The notes under the pieces were generated by a model. The model worked only from the letters and a program-made list of their open reading frames with translations. It ran no database searches and was not told where the DNA came from. Positions 1 through 8,987 of a stretch of DNA of 64,000 bases are shown here, piece by piece. The translations under genes were made by a program, and so were the position numbers. The stretch spans positions 124,001 through 188,000 of the forward strand of contig DATLOZ010000022.1 of the NCBI GenBank assembly GCA_035535995.1, in the 5' to 3' direction. Position 1 is the stretch's first letter; every line of letters starts with the position of its first letter. This stretch comes from JANYCO01 sp035535995 (GTDB lineage: Bacteria > Bacteroidota > Bacteroidia > Cytophagales > Cytophagaceae).

Positions 1-439
1 GATTCTCCGAAGTCCGAGCACACATTTGGTAGACTTCGTCAAAATCTTTCATTGAACCATAATAAGGATCCGGCACATTTCCTTTTCCTGCAGGATCAAA
101 ATCTCTGAACATGAATACTTTGGCATCACCATCCGACTTCTTTTGCAGGCTTAGGATGTCTTTGTAATTATTTTCGTCCATAGCCAGGATCACATCAAAT
201 TGATTGAAATCCTCTGGTTCCAATTTTCTTCCAAAATGATCCAATTCAATGCCATATAAACGTGCTATTTGTATAGATCTTGTATCCGGACAACTTCCTA
301 TATGATACCCAGCGGTTCCGGCAGAGTCACATAAAATATTGTTTTCCAGCCCTTTTTGGGATACATATTGTTTAAAAACGCCTTCTGCCAAAGGCGATCG
401 GCAAATATTTCCCAAACAAACGAACAAAATTTTATACAT
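1..439 (-). CDS. Low-molecular-weight protein-tyrosine phosphatase (C-terminus cut by window edge)
   Basis: I translated this frame by hand from the reverse strand. It starts MYKILFVCLGNICRSP, which carries the CxGNxCRSP P-loop with its nucleophilic Cys and Arg, and continues past residue 120 to a DPYYG motif, the general-acid Asp loop of the family. About 146 codons are present and the frame is still open at base 1, so only a short C-terminal piece is missing (family members are about 150-160 residues). The enzyme is cytoplasmic and removes phosphate from phosphotyrosine; in bacteria it is often linked to exopolysaccharide tyrosine kinases, but no such partner is visible here. Function is firm at family level; the substrate is unknown. 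Confidence 0.93.
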   Translation of the reverse strand, partial: MYKILFVCLGNICRSPLAEGVFKQYVSQKGLENNILCDSAGTAGYHIGSCPDTRSIQIARLYGIELDHFGRKLEPEDFNQFDVILAMDENNYKDILSLQKKSDGDAKVFMFRDFDPAGKGNVPDPYYGSMKDFDEVYQMCARTSEN

Positions 440-557
440 TCTCGTAAAGGCTTAGTGTTGTGATAGTATATTTTCTCTTAGAATAATTCAACAAAATAAT
501 TTTTTATTAACAAAGGTTACTTTATTTCAAAAAAAAGTATTAATTTTAACATAAATA

Positions 558-782
558 ATGGTACAAATGGGGTTTGACAATACAGACAAAAGATTCGCCG
601 TTAAGATTTCTTCTCTCTTTCTAGTTCTGGCGATTGCAATTATGGCGAACAAGGCACAACCTGTTTTGAAGAATACCAATCAGGATATAATCAAAACAGA
701 GAATGATAAACCGTCTGTGATACAAACTATTAGTATTAAGAAGACTGATTCAAAGCAACTTTATAATAATCCGTTACGTTAA
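558..782 (+). CDS. Small secreted or membrane-anchored protein, unknown function
   Basis: This is a 74-residue frame with a charged N-terminus followed by a hydrophobic stretch (about residues 17-31, SSLFLVLAIAIMA) that could be a signal peptide or a single membrane anchor. The remainder is polar, rich in Lys, Asn, Thr and Ile. A Met at residue 4 is an alternative start. I recognise no family. A clear intrinsic terminator begins 30 bases after the stop codon, which suggests a real, separately terminated transcript. It is unrelated to the divergent phosphatase gene. The call rests only on the hydrophobic segment and the terminator. Confidence 0.5.
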   Translation: MVQMGFDNTDKRFAVKISSLFLVLAIAIMANKAQPVLKNTNQDIIKTENDKPSVIQTISIKKTDSKQLYNNPLR

Positions 783-811
783 TTTAGTTTAGTGTTTTAA
801 CAAATTTCCTA

Positions 812-844
812 AATCTCCCCGACGTGTCTGGGAGATTTTTTTTT
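812..844 (+). terminator. Intrinsic terminator after the 74-aa gene
   Basis: Perfect 8-bp stem AATCTCCC / GGGAGATT (812-819 with 830-837) followed by a T-run to 844. Confidence 0.85.
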
Positions 845-973
845 GCTCATCCTCGTCTGTCTATCCGTAAAAATACGGATAAAAAAAATATTTTACTATC
901 CTGGTTACTTTTTAAACACCTTGGGTAATATATATTCAATAACACAATTTATTCATAACCTGTTTAATTTCTT

Positions 974-1010
974 ACAAAAGCCTCTTCAGACGGAAGTGGC
1001 TTTTGTGTTT
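974..1010 (+). terminator. Second hairpin with T-rich tail
   Basis: Perfect 9-bp stem ACAAAAGCC / GGCTTTTGT (974-982 with 998-1006), then GTTTTA. No gene is evident between this and the previous terminator, so it may end an unrecognised small RNA from 845-973. Confidence 0.5.
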
Positions 1011-1024
1011 TATAGCCTTTCTTA

Positions 1025-1091
1025 AAAATTCAAAACCCAATAAAAAAAATCCGGAAAAGAGATTTGGAATTTTTATTGGGTTTTGAATTTT
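1025..1091. terminator. Long A/T hairpin downstream of agmatine deiminase
   Basis: Inverted repeat whose arms read AATTCAAAACCCAATAAAAA (left) and the complement (right, ending 1090). It has T-runs on both strands and probably terminates aguA on the minus strand. With the two preceding hairpins it fills the 783-1121 gap, where I see no convincing gene. Confidence 0.6.
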
Positions 1092-1121
1092 ATACGAACT
1101 TGTAAGTAGACGGATACTTAT

Positions 1122-2204
1122 CTAAACCTCCGGCTCTTGCTGGCTTAGGCAGTGGAAACTTCCCAGTCCCCAGATAATATCTGTGGAATCAAGTCCTATT
1201 ACTTTTCTATCCGGGAAACAAGCAGTCAGAATATCCAATGCTTTGCGGTCGTTTTCTTTATCTCTGTAAACCGGCACTACTACTGCGGCATTTGAAATAT
1301 AGAAATTGGCATACGAGGCAGGAAGTCTCATCCCTTCATATTCCACAGCCTTCGGCATCGGTAGCTCGATCACGTTAAGCTGTTTTCCATTTTCGAGACG
1401 CATTTGCTTCAGCAGTTTCAGATTTTCCTGGAGTGGTATATAGTTCTCATCTTCCTTATCGTTTTCCACTACAGTAACCACCGTATCTTCATTTACAAAA
1501 CGAGTGATATCATCAATATGGCCGTCTGTATCGTCGCCTACAATGCCGTCGCCGAGCCATAGAATATTTGTGACTCCATAAAAATTTTCGAGGTACTCTT
1601 CAATTTGTTTTTGAGAAAGATGTGGGTTCCTGTTTGGATTTAGCAGGCAAGATGTAGTAGTTAATACAGTTCCTTTGCCGTTGAAATCTACCGATCCGCC
1701 TTCCATTACGATTCCAGGGTTGAATACCGGCAGGTCATAATATTTTCCAATGGAAGTAGGAATCACATCGTCCAGATCGAAAGGTGGATATTTATTTCCC
1801 CAGGCATTATAGCCCCAATCCACGATCAGTTTTTTGTAATGCGTAGCTTGCGGATTGATCAGGAAAGCCGGGCCATGGTCGCGGCACCAGGCGTCGTTGG
1901 TGGGATGAAAATGAAAACGAATATTGGTAAGCGAACAATGGACCTGCTGAAGCTGGTTGATCACCTGGTAGCGCATTGCTTCGTCTTTGACGTTAATATG
2001 TACAAGTTCTCCGGCAGCTACTTCTTTGATGAACTGAGCGTATACAGGATAGATCTGATCGATCTTACCAGGCCAGGAGGCTTTCTTATGAGGCCAGCTA
2101 AGCCAGGTAGCTGTATGACGGTGGAATTCTGAAGGAAAAGTATAACCTAATTTTTTCGGAAAATCATTCAAACCAAAATCAGGAGCGAAAGGAGAAAAAG
2201 ACAT
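1122..2204 (-). CDS. aguA: Agmatine deiminase (peptidyl-arginine deiminase family)
   Basis: This 360-residue protein matches the PAD_porph/agmatine deiminase family over its whole length. Visible active-site blocks are WCRDHGP near residue 107, GGSVDF near 169, DGHIDD near 228, and a C-terminal SFHCLSQQ whose Cys (about 352) is the nucleophile. The enzyme hydrolyses agmatine to N-carbamoylputrescine and ammonia. The enzyme for the next step lies 0.9 kb away (3135-4004, same strand), so together they make putrescine. The last block reads GLGSFHC rather than the more usual GGGNIHC, a mild divergence. Peptidylarginine deiminase is the only serious alternative, and the amidase neighbour argues against it. 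Confidence 0.92.
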   Translation of the reverse strand: MSFSPFAPDFGLNDFPKKLGYTFPSEFHRHTATWLSWPHKKASWPGKIDQIYPVYAQFIKEVAAGELVHINVKDEAMRYQVINQLQQVHCSLTNIRFHFHPTNDAWCRDHGPAFLINPQATHYKKLIVDWGYNAWGNKYPPFDLDDVIPTSIGKYYDLPVFNPGIVMEGGSVDFNGKGTVLTTTSCLLNPNRNPHLSQKQIEEYLENFYGVTNILWLGDGIVGDDTDGHIDDITRFVNEDTVVTVVENDKEDENYIPLQENLKLLKQMRLENGKQLNVIELPMPKAVEYEGMRLPASYANFYISNAAVVVPVYRDKENDRKALDILTACFPDRKVIGLDSTDIIWGLGSFHCLSQQEPEV

Positions 2205-2242
2205 AAGTGTTTTTATAGTTAGCTGCGCAAAGATAGGAATAG

Positions 2243-2282
2243 AAATTATGAATTATGAATTATGAATTATGAATTATGAATT
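2243..2282. repeat. Tandem 7-bp repeat (AATTATG)n
   Basis: About five head-to-tail copies of AATTATG in the aguA/ppa intergenic region. The unit is the core of the family A palindromes found elsewhere in the window, but there is no opposite arm here. Confidence 0.8.
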
Positions 2283-2308
2283 TAGTGAGGAAGGCAAGAG
2301 ACTAAAGG

Positions 2309-2364
2309 TCGGATAAAAACAATATAAAATTTATCTGGCATCCGGTATCCTGCATCTGGTATCC
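2309..2364. repeat. Family C repeat copy 1
   Basis: Contains TATCTGGCATCCGGTATCC and a second TGCATCTGGTATCC, the family C units built on CTGGTATCC / GGATACCAG. Confidence 0.7.
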
Positions 2365-2383
2365 ATTTTTTGCCAATACTGAC

Positions 2384-2391
2384 TATATTTG
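2384..2391 (+). promoter_or_regulatory. -7 promoter element for ppa
   Basis: TATATTTG fits the Bacteroidota -7 consensus TAnnTTTG and lies 28 bases upstream of the ppa start. No TTTG is found at the proper -33 distance. Confidence 0.5.
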
Positions 2392-2418
2392 CATTCCTAA
2401 TAACAGATCGATTTAATC

Positions 2419-2961
2419 ATGCAAAACAAAAATTTTAATCCATGGCACCATGTGTCTTATGGAGAAAACGTGCCGAAGGTAGTGAATGGGATTATTGAAA
2501 TTCCAAAAGGAACGAGAGCAAAGTATGAGTTGGATAAAGAGAGTGGCTTGCTTTTGCTCGACAGAGTGCTTTATTCTTCTGTATATTATCCAGCCAACTA
2601 TGGTTTTATTCCACAAACCTACTGCGACGATAAAGACCCGTTGGATATCTTAGTACTTTCCCAGATCGATGTAGTGCCGCTTTGCATCGTGCCTGCCAAA
2701 GTAATAGGCGTAATGCGTATGCTCGACGGCGGAGAAGCCGATGATAAGATCATTGCCGTGGCAGCCGGAGATCCTAGTGTAAATCATATCAACGATATCT
2801 CGGAGCTTCCTAAACATTTCATTTCTGAAATGAGAAACTTCTTTGAAGATTACAAAAAGCTTGAAAATAAAACGGTGAAAGTGGAGGAGTTTGAAAACGC
2901 TCAAATAGCTGAGGAAATCCTTCAACAGGCAATTTTGGATTATAGAAAAATGTTTAAATAA
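2419..2961 (+). CDS. ppa: Inorganic pyrophosphatase, family I
   Basis: A 180-residue protein of normal length for soluble family I pyrophosphatases. The signature DDKDPLDILVL (about residues 70-80) supplies the metal-binding Asp residues, and the EIPKGTRAKYE block near residue 27 provides substrate-binding Lys and Glu. It hydrolyses pyrophosphate to phosphate in the cytoplasm and drives biosynthetic reactions forward. It lies on the opposite strand between the two agmatine-to-putrescine genes, with which I see no direct mechanistic link. A promoter -7 element lies just upstream, and a large family B palindrome begins 7 bases after the stop codon. Confidence 0.97.
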   Translation: MQNKNFNPWHHVSYGENVPKVVNGIIEIPKGTRAKYELDKESGLLLLDRVLYSSVYYPANYGFIPQTYCDDKDPLDILVLSQIDVVPLCIVPAKVIGVMRMLDGGEADDKIIAVAAGDPSVNHINDISELPKHFISEMRNFFEDYKKLENKTVKVEEFENAQIAEEILQQAILDYRKMFK

Positions 2962-2967
2962 TAATAT

Positions 2968-3115
2968 CCGTCATTGCGAGGAATGAGCCGCCGATTGGCG
3001 GAGAATGACGAAGCAATCCGTTATTAACGAAGCCCGTTAATTTGCAACACTAGTTTCTAATTAACGGGCTCAGGCTTCGAGGCCAACAGATTGCTTCGCA
3101 GGCTCGCAATGACGG
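2968..3115. repeat. Family B palindromic repeat copy 1 (148 bp)
   Basis: Outer arms CCGTCATTGCGAGG and CTCGCAATGACGG are inverted. Inside are GAAGCAATC/GATTGCTTC and GCCCGTTAATT/AATTAACGGGC pairs, so the whole element folds as a long nested hairpin between convergent ppa and aguB. Confidence 0.9.
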
Positions 3116-3134
3116 TTAAAAATTTTATAATTAT

Positions 3135-4004
3135 TTAATCTATATAGCGCTTCAAAATAGGCTCATAAGAGTCGGTTCTTCTGTCGCGCAGGTATGGCCA
3201 GTGGGTGCGGTAGTATTCGGTTTTATTGAGATCGATCTCTTGTACGTGTACTTCTTCCTGGTCGTGCGAAGCTAAGTAAAGCAATTTTCCAAATGGATTG
3301 GAAACGAACGATCCTCCCCAGAACAGCATCTCTCCCTCTACTCCTACTCTATTCACCGACACCACGTGTACGCCATTGGCCACGGAGTGCGAGCGCTGGA
3401 TGGTTTGCCACGCATTGTACTGCTCCTCGTTCACTTCTTTGTTCTGTGTTTTTGCCCAGCCAATTGCGGTAGGGAAAAATAAGATCTCAGCACCCATCAG
3501 AGACGTGATCCTTGCAGCTTCCGGGTACCATTGATCCCAGCAGATCAGCACACCGATCTTAGCATATTTGGTATCAAAGGTCATATAACCGGTATCTCCC
3601 GGAGTGAAATAGAATTTCTCATAATAACCCGGATCGTCGGGAATGTGCATCTTGCGGTATTTGCCAAGATACTTGCCGTCTGCGTCGATCACAGCAGTGG
3701 TATTGTGGTAAAGACCTGTAGCGCGTTTTTCAAAAAGAGAAGCGATGATCACGATATTGAGCTCTTTGGCAAGTGTCTCAAACGCCGCAGTGGTAGGGCC
3801 TGGAATGGCTTCGGCAAGATTGAAATTTTCGTACTCTTCTACATCGCAAAAATAGAGAGAGAGAAACAACTCCTGCAAACATACGATCTGCGCGCCCTTC
3901 TGAGCAGCTTCGCGGATCTTTTCGATATGCTTTTGTAGGTTTTCATTTTTATCCTTCGTACAGGATACCTGTACCAATCCAACTTTTACTTTTTTTTCTG
4001 CCAC
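3135..4004 (-). CDS. aguB: N-carbamoylputrescine amidase
   Basis: A 289-residue nitrilase-superfamily protein. The catalytic triad is visible: Glu in LQELF near residue 46, Lys in KYRKMHIPDDPG near 121, and Cys in LICWDQWYPE near 155. The WDQWYPEAAR context and HIPDDPGYYEKFYF block are typical of N-carbamoylputrescine amidases. The enzyme releases CO2 and ammonia from N-carbamoylputrescine to give putrescine and completes the route begun by aguA. The apparent start codon is GTG (MAEKKVKVGL); no better ATG is available in frame. It is probably cytoplasmic and is followed downstream by the family B repeat. Confidence 0.93.
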   Translation of the reverse strand: MAEKKVKVGLVQVSCTKDKNENLQKHIEKIREAAQKGAQIVCLQELFLSLYFCDVEEYENFNLAEAIPGPTTAAFETLAKELNIVIIASLFEKRATGLYHNTTAVIDADGKYLGKYRKMHIPDDPGYYEKFYFTPGDTGYMTFDTKYAKIGVLICWDQWYPEAARITSLMGAEILFFPTAIGWAKTQNKEVNEEQYNAWQTIQRSHSVANGVHVVSVNRVGVEGEMLFWGGSFVSNPFGKLLYLASHDQEEVHVQEIDLNKTEYYRTHWPYLRDRRTDSYEPILKRYID

Positions 4005-4155
4005 GTTTCTAATTGTTTTTGAGAGCCCAAAGATATTGTCTTCGCTGCTAAATACAAACTACCGTTTTGAACTGGTAAGAATGTTGTTTACACAGCGGCT
4101 ATAAAAGCCTTTTTTATGTTTAAAAGTTCATACTATATAACTGCAAAATTGTCAG

Positions 4156-4163
4156 TATATTTG
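4156..4163 (+). promoter_or_regulatory. -7 promoter element for grpE-dnaJ
   Basis: TATATTTG matches TAnnTTTG 53 bases upstream of the chosen grpE start. It also overlaps the longer possible reading from 4177, which supports the 4216 start. No -33 TTTG is obvious. Confidence 0.5.
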
Positions 4164-4215
4164 TCTGGCAATATTATTGAAACATAGCAAAATACAATAC
4201 CAAGTCTACATTTTT

Positions 4216-4770
4216 ATGACAACTGAAGAAAAAGACAAAGTAACTGATACCCAACAGGTAGAAAACGAAAACACGAACCCTGAGACAGAAAATCCAGAAT
4301 CTGCCGAACAAGAAGGAACTTCCGGTTCGGATGCACTAAAGAATGAAGTGGCAGAGCTGAAAGATAAATACCTGAGATTATATTCAGAATTTGATAATTT
4401 TAGAAAAAGAACATCCAAGGAAAAGATCGACCTGGCCAAAACTGCCAGCGAAGATGTGATCAAATCCCTGCTTCCAATCCTAGATGATTTTGAACGCGCC
4501 ATCAAAGCGATCGGCGATGATGAGGGTTCTAAATTTGCCAAAGAAGGTATAGAAATTATTTATCATAAACTTTTTAAAACCCTTGAATCCAAAGGGCTCA
4601 AAACAATGGTAGCTGTAGGACAGCCTTTCGATGTAGAGCTGCATGAGGCGATCACACAGATCCCTGCTCCTTCGGAGGATTTGAAAGGTAAAATAATTGA
4701 CGAAGTGGAAAAAGGATATTATCTGAACGATAAAGTGATAAGATTTGCAAAAGTAGTAACAGGAGCGTAA
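4216..4770 (+). CDS. grpE: Nucleotide exchange factor GrpE
   Basis: A 184-residue protein from the chosen ATG; an in-frame ATG at 4177 would add 13 residues but sits almost on the putative promoter. The N-terminal 40 residues are acidic and low complexity, followed by a coiled-coil helix (ALKNEVAELKDKYLRLYSEFDNFRKR) and the C-terminal beta domain with the family block PFDVELHEAI. GrpE releases ADP from DnaK. It is encoded 4 bases upstream of dnaJ, so the two are surely cotranscribed; dnaK itself is not in the window. Cytoplasmic heat-shock function is well established for the family. Confidence 0.96.
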   Translation: MTTEEKDKVTDTQQVENENTNPETENPESAEQEGTSGSDALKNEVAELKDKYLRLYSEFDNFRKRTSKEKIDLAKTASEDVIKSLLPILDDFERAIKAIGDDEGSKFAKEGIEIIYHKLFKTLESKGLKTMVAVGQPFDVELHEAITQIPAPSEDLKGKIIDEVEKGYYLNDKVIRFAKVVTGA

Positions 4771-4774
4771 AAGC

Positions 4775-5917
4775 ATGGCAAAGAGAGATTATTATGAAGT
4801 GCTGGGTGTAGCCAAAAATGCCCCTGCAGACGAGATCAAAAAAGCTTACCGCAAAATGGCGATCAAATATCACCCGGACAAAAATCCAGGCAATGCCGAA
4901 GCGGAAGAAAAATTTAAGGAGGCGGCAGAAGCTTACGAGATATTAAGTAATCCTGAAAAGAAACAACGCTACGATCAGTTTGGCCATGCCGGTGTAGGCG
5001 GCGCCAGCAGCGGACAGGGCGGTATGAACATGGATGATATCTTCTCCAACTTCGGTGATATCTTTGGAGAAGACAGTCCTTTCGGCAGCTTCTTCGGAGG
5101 CAGTCGCAGCAGCGGTGGAAGAGCCAAAAGACGCGGTTCCAACCTTCGTATCAAACTTAAACTCGACCTGGGAGAGATTGCCAACGGTGCAGAGAAAAAG
5201 ATCAAAGTGAAACGCCATGTGGCTTGCGATACCTGTCATGGAAACGGTTCTAAAAATGGTACAGCCGTAAAAGCTTGTCCTACCTGCCAGGGTACCGGGC
5301 AAACCAGAAAAATAGTAGACACCATGCTGGGCCGTATGGTATCCAGCGCTACCTGCGCTACTTGCCAGGGTACAGGAAGCATCATCAGCGAAAAATGTAC
5401 TGTTTGCCACGGCGCAGGTACACAAGAAAAAGAAGAGATCATCACGATCAGAGTTCCGGCCGGTGTATCCGATGGAATGCAACTCTCAATGAGCGGTAAA
5501 GGAAATTACCCACAAGGTGGAGGAGTAGCCGGAGACTTGATCATCCTCATAGAAGAAGAAGAAAACGACCTGCTGAAAAGAGAAGGTAATAATGTTATCT
5601 ATGACCTTTACATCAGCTTTACCGACGCCGTATTCGGAACTTCCATCGAAGTGCCTACAATCGACGGAAAAGTAAAGATCAAGATCGATGCAGGTACGCA
5701 AAGCGGAAAGATCCTACGCCTGAAAGGCAAAGGGATCCAGGACATCAACGGGTACGAAAAAGGCGATCAGCTAATCCACGTAAACGTATGGACACCGCAA
5801 CATCTTTCCAAAGAGGAAAAAGAAATGCTCCAAAAATTCCAGGGATCAGAAAATTTCAAACCCAATCCCGGAAAACATGATAAGAGCTTCTTTGAGAAAA
5901 TGAGAGAATTCTTTTAA
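4775..5917 (+). CDS. dnaJ: Molecular chaperone DnaJ (type I Hsp40)
   Basis: The 380-residue protein has every type I element: an N-terminal J domain with HPD at residues 33-35, a Gly/Phe-rich linker (about 75-125), four zinc-binding CxxCxGxG repeats (CDTCHGNG, CPTCQGTG, CATCQGTG, CTVCHGAG, about 145-215), and the C-terminal client-binding barrels. It stimulates the DnaK ATPase and delivers substrates. The gene follows grpE after a 4-base gap. A family A palindrome begins directly at the stop codon and probably serves as, or replaced, the transcription end. Confidence 0.98.
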   Translation: MAKRDYYEVLGVAKNAPADEIKKAYRKMAIKYHPDKNPGNAEAEEKFKEAAEAYEILSNPEKKQRYDQFGHAGVGGASSGQGGMNMDDIFSNFGDIFGEDSPFGSFFGGSRSSGGRAKRRGSNLRIKLKLDLGEIANGAEKKIKVKRHVACDTCHGNGSKNGTAVKACPTCQGTGQTRKIVDTMLGRMVSSATCATCQGTGSIISEKCTVCHGAGTQEKEEIITIRVPAGVSDGMQLSMSGKGNYPQGGGVAGDLIILIEEEENDLLKREGNNVIYDLYISFTDAVFGTSIEVPTIDGKVKIKIDAGTQSGKILRLKGKGIQDINGYEKGDQLIHVNVWTPQHLSKEEKEMLQKFQGSENFKPNPGKHDKSFFEKMREFF

Positions 5918-5989
5918 AATTATGAATTATAAATTATGAGTTATGAATGAGGTTTTCACTCAACATTCATAACTCATAATTCATAACTT
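5918..5989. repeat. Family A palindrome copy 1
   Basis: Arms built from AATTATGAGTTATGAATG and its complement, loop near GAGGTTTTCACTC. It abuts the dnaJ stop and the stop of the convergent 5988-8987 gene. Its central ~38 bases are almost identical to copy 2 (15788-15856) in opposite orientation. Confidence 0.9.
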
Positions 5990-8987
5990 ACCTCATCACC
6001 TGCAGCCATCCCTTATACACCTTGCTTCCACAGCCCGATTCCAGGCGATAGTAGTATACTCCATCCGATAAGTTAGGTGCATTCCAGGTATTTTTATAGC
6101 TGCTGTTTTCATATACACGATCGCCCCAGCGATTTAAAATTTCTAGCGAAGCGCCTGGTAAAATTTCCATTTCATTGGTATCGCGGATTTCAAGCACATC
6201 GTTATGATCGTCACCGTTTGGTGTGATCAGGTTCGGAATTACGAGTTCCTGGTTTGGCACCGCATACACCGTCACCTGACCGGAAGCAGTACAGCCTGTA
6301 TTGATGTTGTCTTGTATTGTTAAATAATAAATAGTAGACACAGACACAGGTGTCACTGTAGCATTTGGCGAGGTATAGGTTTGGTTGAAACTGTTATCCG
6401 AACTAGTCCAGATATAGGTATAATCACCAGAGCCACTGCCTGCGGGCACTACCTGGATATTTTTCTGTGTGCCAAAACACATTGTATCGATATCTGTGTA
6501 CAAAGCCAAAGAAAGATTCGAAGACACCACCCTGATCGCTACCTGGTCGCTAGAGGTATATCCGCAACGCCCGTTCACGGTCCACTCAAATTCATTCAAC
6601 CCATTTGAAAGCCCCGATACTACTGCGTTGTAGGTAGTAGCATCTGGAGAGAACGTACCTGATCCACTCAGCACCGTCCATGTGCCTGCGCTTTGATTTG
6701 CATTAAGCGGCACAGTGGATGTACATACGTTTTTATCTTGTCCTGCTACAGCCATAGCTCCTGAAGGCGTTTGCAGCGTGACTGTCACCGATACTGTTTG
6801 AGCGCAGGAGAATGTTGACGTTTCCGTCACAGACAACGTACCGCCCGCAGAACCAGTATTGAGCGTGATTGCATTGGTAGACTGTCCGGAAGTAATTGTT
6901 CCGGAACCAGCAGTAGTAAAGGTCCAGCTAAAACCATTGCCCGTAGAAGGTGTAGAAAAATTTTGCAAACTATCCTGGCAAATAGATGTTCCACCTGTAA
7001 TAGCAGGCGTAGGCAAAGGATGAACCGTGATTGTTGTTTGCACACAGTTAGACGCTGGGCAAGAGGCACTCTCCCATCTTGCAAAATAATTTGTAGTAGT
7101 AGAAGGCACCGATACTGAAAGTGGAGTACCGTTACCGATCGCAGTACCAGAGCCACAGGCAGCGCTGTACCATGTTAATTTTTCTCCTGATCCGCCACTT
7201 GCAGAGAGTGTTGCAGTACCTGTACTTCCTGCACAGTAATCAGCAGTAGATACGGAAGCGCTGGTAGGGTCTGTTGGCAAGGCATGTATGATCAAAGAAT
7301 CTGCAAGGCAGCTGGAGTTCCCACAGGCATTGGTGGTGCGCACATAATATTTATAAACGCCCGCTGTTGGTGAAGCGAGCGGGACAGTGAGCGGATTGCC
7401 TGTATAAACCAAGGTACCGCCGCAGCTAGCAGTATACCATTCCACCTGGTCGCCGGCAGTGATGCTATTTGCAGTGAATGTAACATTTCCTGAGAAATTG
7501 GAACAAAGATCTCTTGAAGTACTGATCGTAATAGAACCGGGCGCTGTAGGAGGTGTACATCCGCAACTGTTGACATTTATATTAATACTGTCTTTCCATA
7601 CTTTGTTGCATGTAGCATCGGTTACTTTTATTTTTACAAGGTAGCTGCCACCATTTGCGTAGGTATGCGAAGGCGTAGCGCCCAGACCTGCCTGGAAGCC
7701 GCTTCCATCGCCGAAATCCCATTGTTCAGAACTGGCGACAACTGTTACGTTACTTCCGAAATACGTTTTAAACTGGTAGGCAAAATCAATTGTCTTACAA
7801 GGTCCGGAATTACTGATAGAGAGCGTAGGATTAATCCATGCTTCGTTGGCAATACCACGGTAGATCGTAGGATTGCCGCTGCCGCTATTGAGCGTAAAGC
7901 CAGTACCGTTATAGTTGCAACCAGCACCAGATACGTTCGGATTATTTACTACTCCGATATAGGTAGCCGTAGCATTCCAGGCTACATTGTCTACATATAT
8001 TTTATCATCGGGCCCTAGTTGTAAAGTTCCCATTTCACTGTAGCCATTGGAATTACTAGTGCTGATGGTTGTCACTACATTGTTTACCAGATCAAACTGG
8101 TAAAGGCTTGTACCGACCAGAGAAGTGAAGTAAAGCATATTTCCATCCGGAGAAAATTCACAGCCATAACCGAAATTGCTGCCGCTGTAGGTTCTGTAAA
8201 GACTTGTAACTTTACCGGAAGCCTGATCCCAGTTATACACTTCTACTTTTCCTCCATAAAAAATTGCGGCAAGCCTATTCTGACATTTATTGATCTTTAT
8301 AGATCCTTGCCATACGTTATTACCAACGGTACCTGCCACACTGCTTACTTGTTTTGCTCCCACTCCGGAAGATGTAAAATTCCATGACCAGAACTGATTC
8401 CCGATAGCGCCACCACCCTGGTGTGCTACTACCCAATACCCTCCATTACCATCACTTCCGGCGCAGAGTTGTTCGGATACTTCGTTATTGGCCGCCAGCT
8501 GCGTAGGACCTGCTACTACAGCAATTGTACCCGGGCCCGTTTTTTGAATGCGATACCAATAGATACCATTTTTATTGGGTAAGGAGAAATGATCGCCTCC
8601 ACCAGTAGAATCTTCGTTGGCGGTAATTAAATAAAAGTAATTCGTAGGATCGGCCGGATCAGGAAAACAAACACTTGAGTTGGTAGAAGAAGTACCGCCG
8701 TTAAGATATTGTACAAAATTATTATTGCCATCATACAAACGATAACTATCGGTATAAAAGATCACATTTCCGGAAGGATCACACATCGTAGAACTTTCCT
8801 CTTGCGCGGTACCACCCGTTTTTCCACCAGACAATACAGATGGTGCTCCCAAACTAGGAAAGCTAATCCCTCCTTTCATTCCGAAATACCATTTGGGAGA
8901 AATGGAATAAGGAGATTGCGCATAACTTTTTGTATACAGAAAAATTCCTGACTGGATCAACAAGAATAATACGACGAGTTTTTTCAT
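5988..8987 (-). CDS. Large secreted surface protein: beta-propeller, PKD and Ig-like domains, T9SS type B C-terminus
   Basis: A 999-residue protein with a signal peptide (MKKLVVLFLLIQSGIFLYTKSYAQ, cut after AQ). Residues about 25-390 form a WD40/propeller-like region; about 395-470 a PKD domain (EQWDFGDGSG, SHTYANGGSYLVKIKVTD); then several Cys-containing Ig-like repeats. The last ~85 residues (VIPNLITPNGDDHNDVL, LEILNRWGDRVYE, DGVYYYRLE) are the gliding-motility-associated C-terminal (CHU_C) domain recognised by the type IX secretion system, which implies attachment to the cell surface. A strong Shine-Dalgarno AAGGAGGGG lies just ahead of the ATG. Specific function is unknown; adhesion or polysaccharide contact is an inference. 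Confidence 0.9.
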   Translation of the reverse strand: MKKLVVLFLLIQSGIFLYTKSYAQSPYSISPKWYFGMKGGISFPSLGAPSVLSGGKTGGTAQEESSTMCDPSGNVIFYTDSYRLYDGNNNFVQYLNGGTSSTNSSVCFPDPADPTNYFYLITANEDSTGGGDHFSLPNKNGIYWYRIQKTGPGTIAVVAGPTQLAANNEVSEQLCAGSDGNGGYWVVAHQGGGAIGNQFWSWNFTSSGVGAKQVSSVAGTVGNNVWQGSIKINKCQNRLAAIFYGGKVEVYNWDQASGKVTSLYRTYSGSNFGYGCEFSPDGNMLYFTSLVGTSLYQFDLVNNVVTTISTSNSNGYSEMGTLQLGPDDKIYVDNVAWNATATYIGVVNNPNVSGAGCNYNGTGFTLNSGSGNPTIYRGIANEAWINPTLSISNSGPCKTIDFAYQFKTYFGSNVTVVASSEQWDFGDGSGFQAGLGATPSHTYANGGSYLVKIKVTDATCNKVWKDSININVNSCGCTPPTAPGSITISTSRDLCSNFSGNVTFTANSITAGDQVEWYTASCGGTLVYTGNPLTVPLASPTAGVYKYYVRTTNACGNSSCLADSLIIHALPTDPTSASVSTADYCAGSTGTATLSASGGSGEKLTWYSAACGSGTAIGNGTPLSVSVPSTTTNYFARWESASCPASNCVQTTITVHPLPTPAITGGTSICQDSLQNFSTPSTGNGFSWTFTTAGSGTITSGQSTNAITLNTGSAGGTLSVTETSTFSCAQTVSVTVTLQTPSGAMAVAGQDKNVCTSTVPLNANQSAGTWTVLSGSGTFSPDATTYNAVVSGLSNGLNEFEWTVNGRCGYTSSDQVAIRVVSSNLSLALYTDIDTMCFGTQKNIQVVPAGSGSGDYTYIWTSSDNSFNQTYTSPNATVTPVSVSTIYYLTIQDNINTGCTASGQVTVYAVPNQELVIPNLITPNGDDHNDVLEIRDTNEMEILPGASLEILNRWGDRVYENSSYKNTWNAPNLSDGVYYYRLESGCGSKVYKGWLQVMR

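Noticed and set aside
843..1025. 60-codon plus-strand frame
   Set aside because: It starts in the T-run of a terminator and contains a second terminator; composition is not protein-like.
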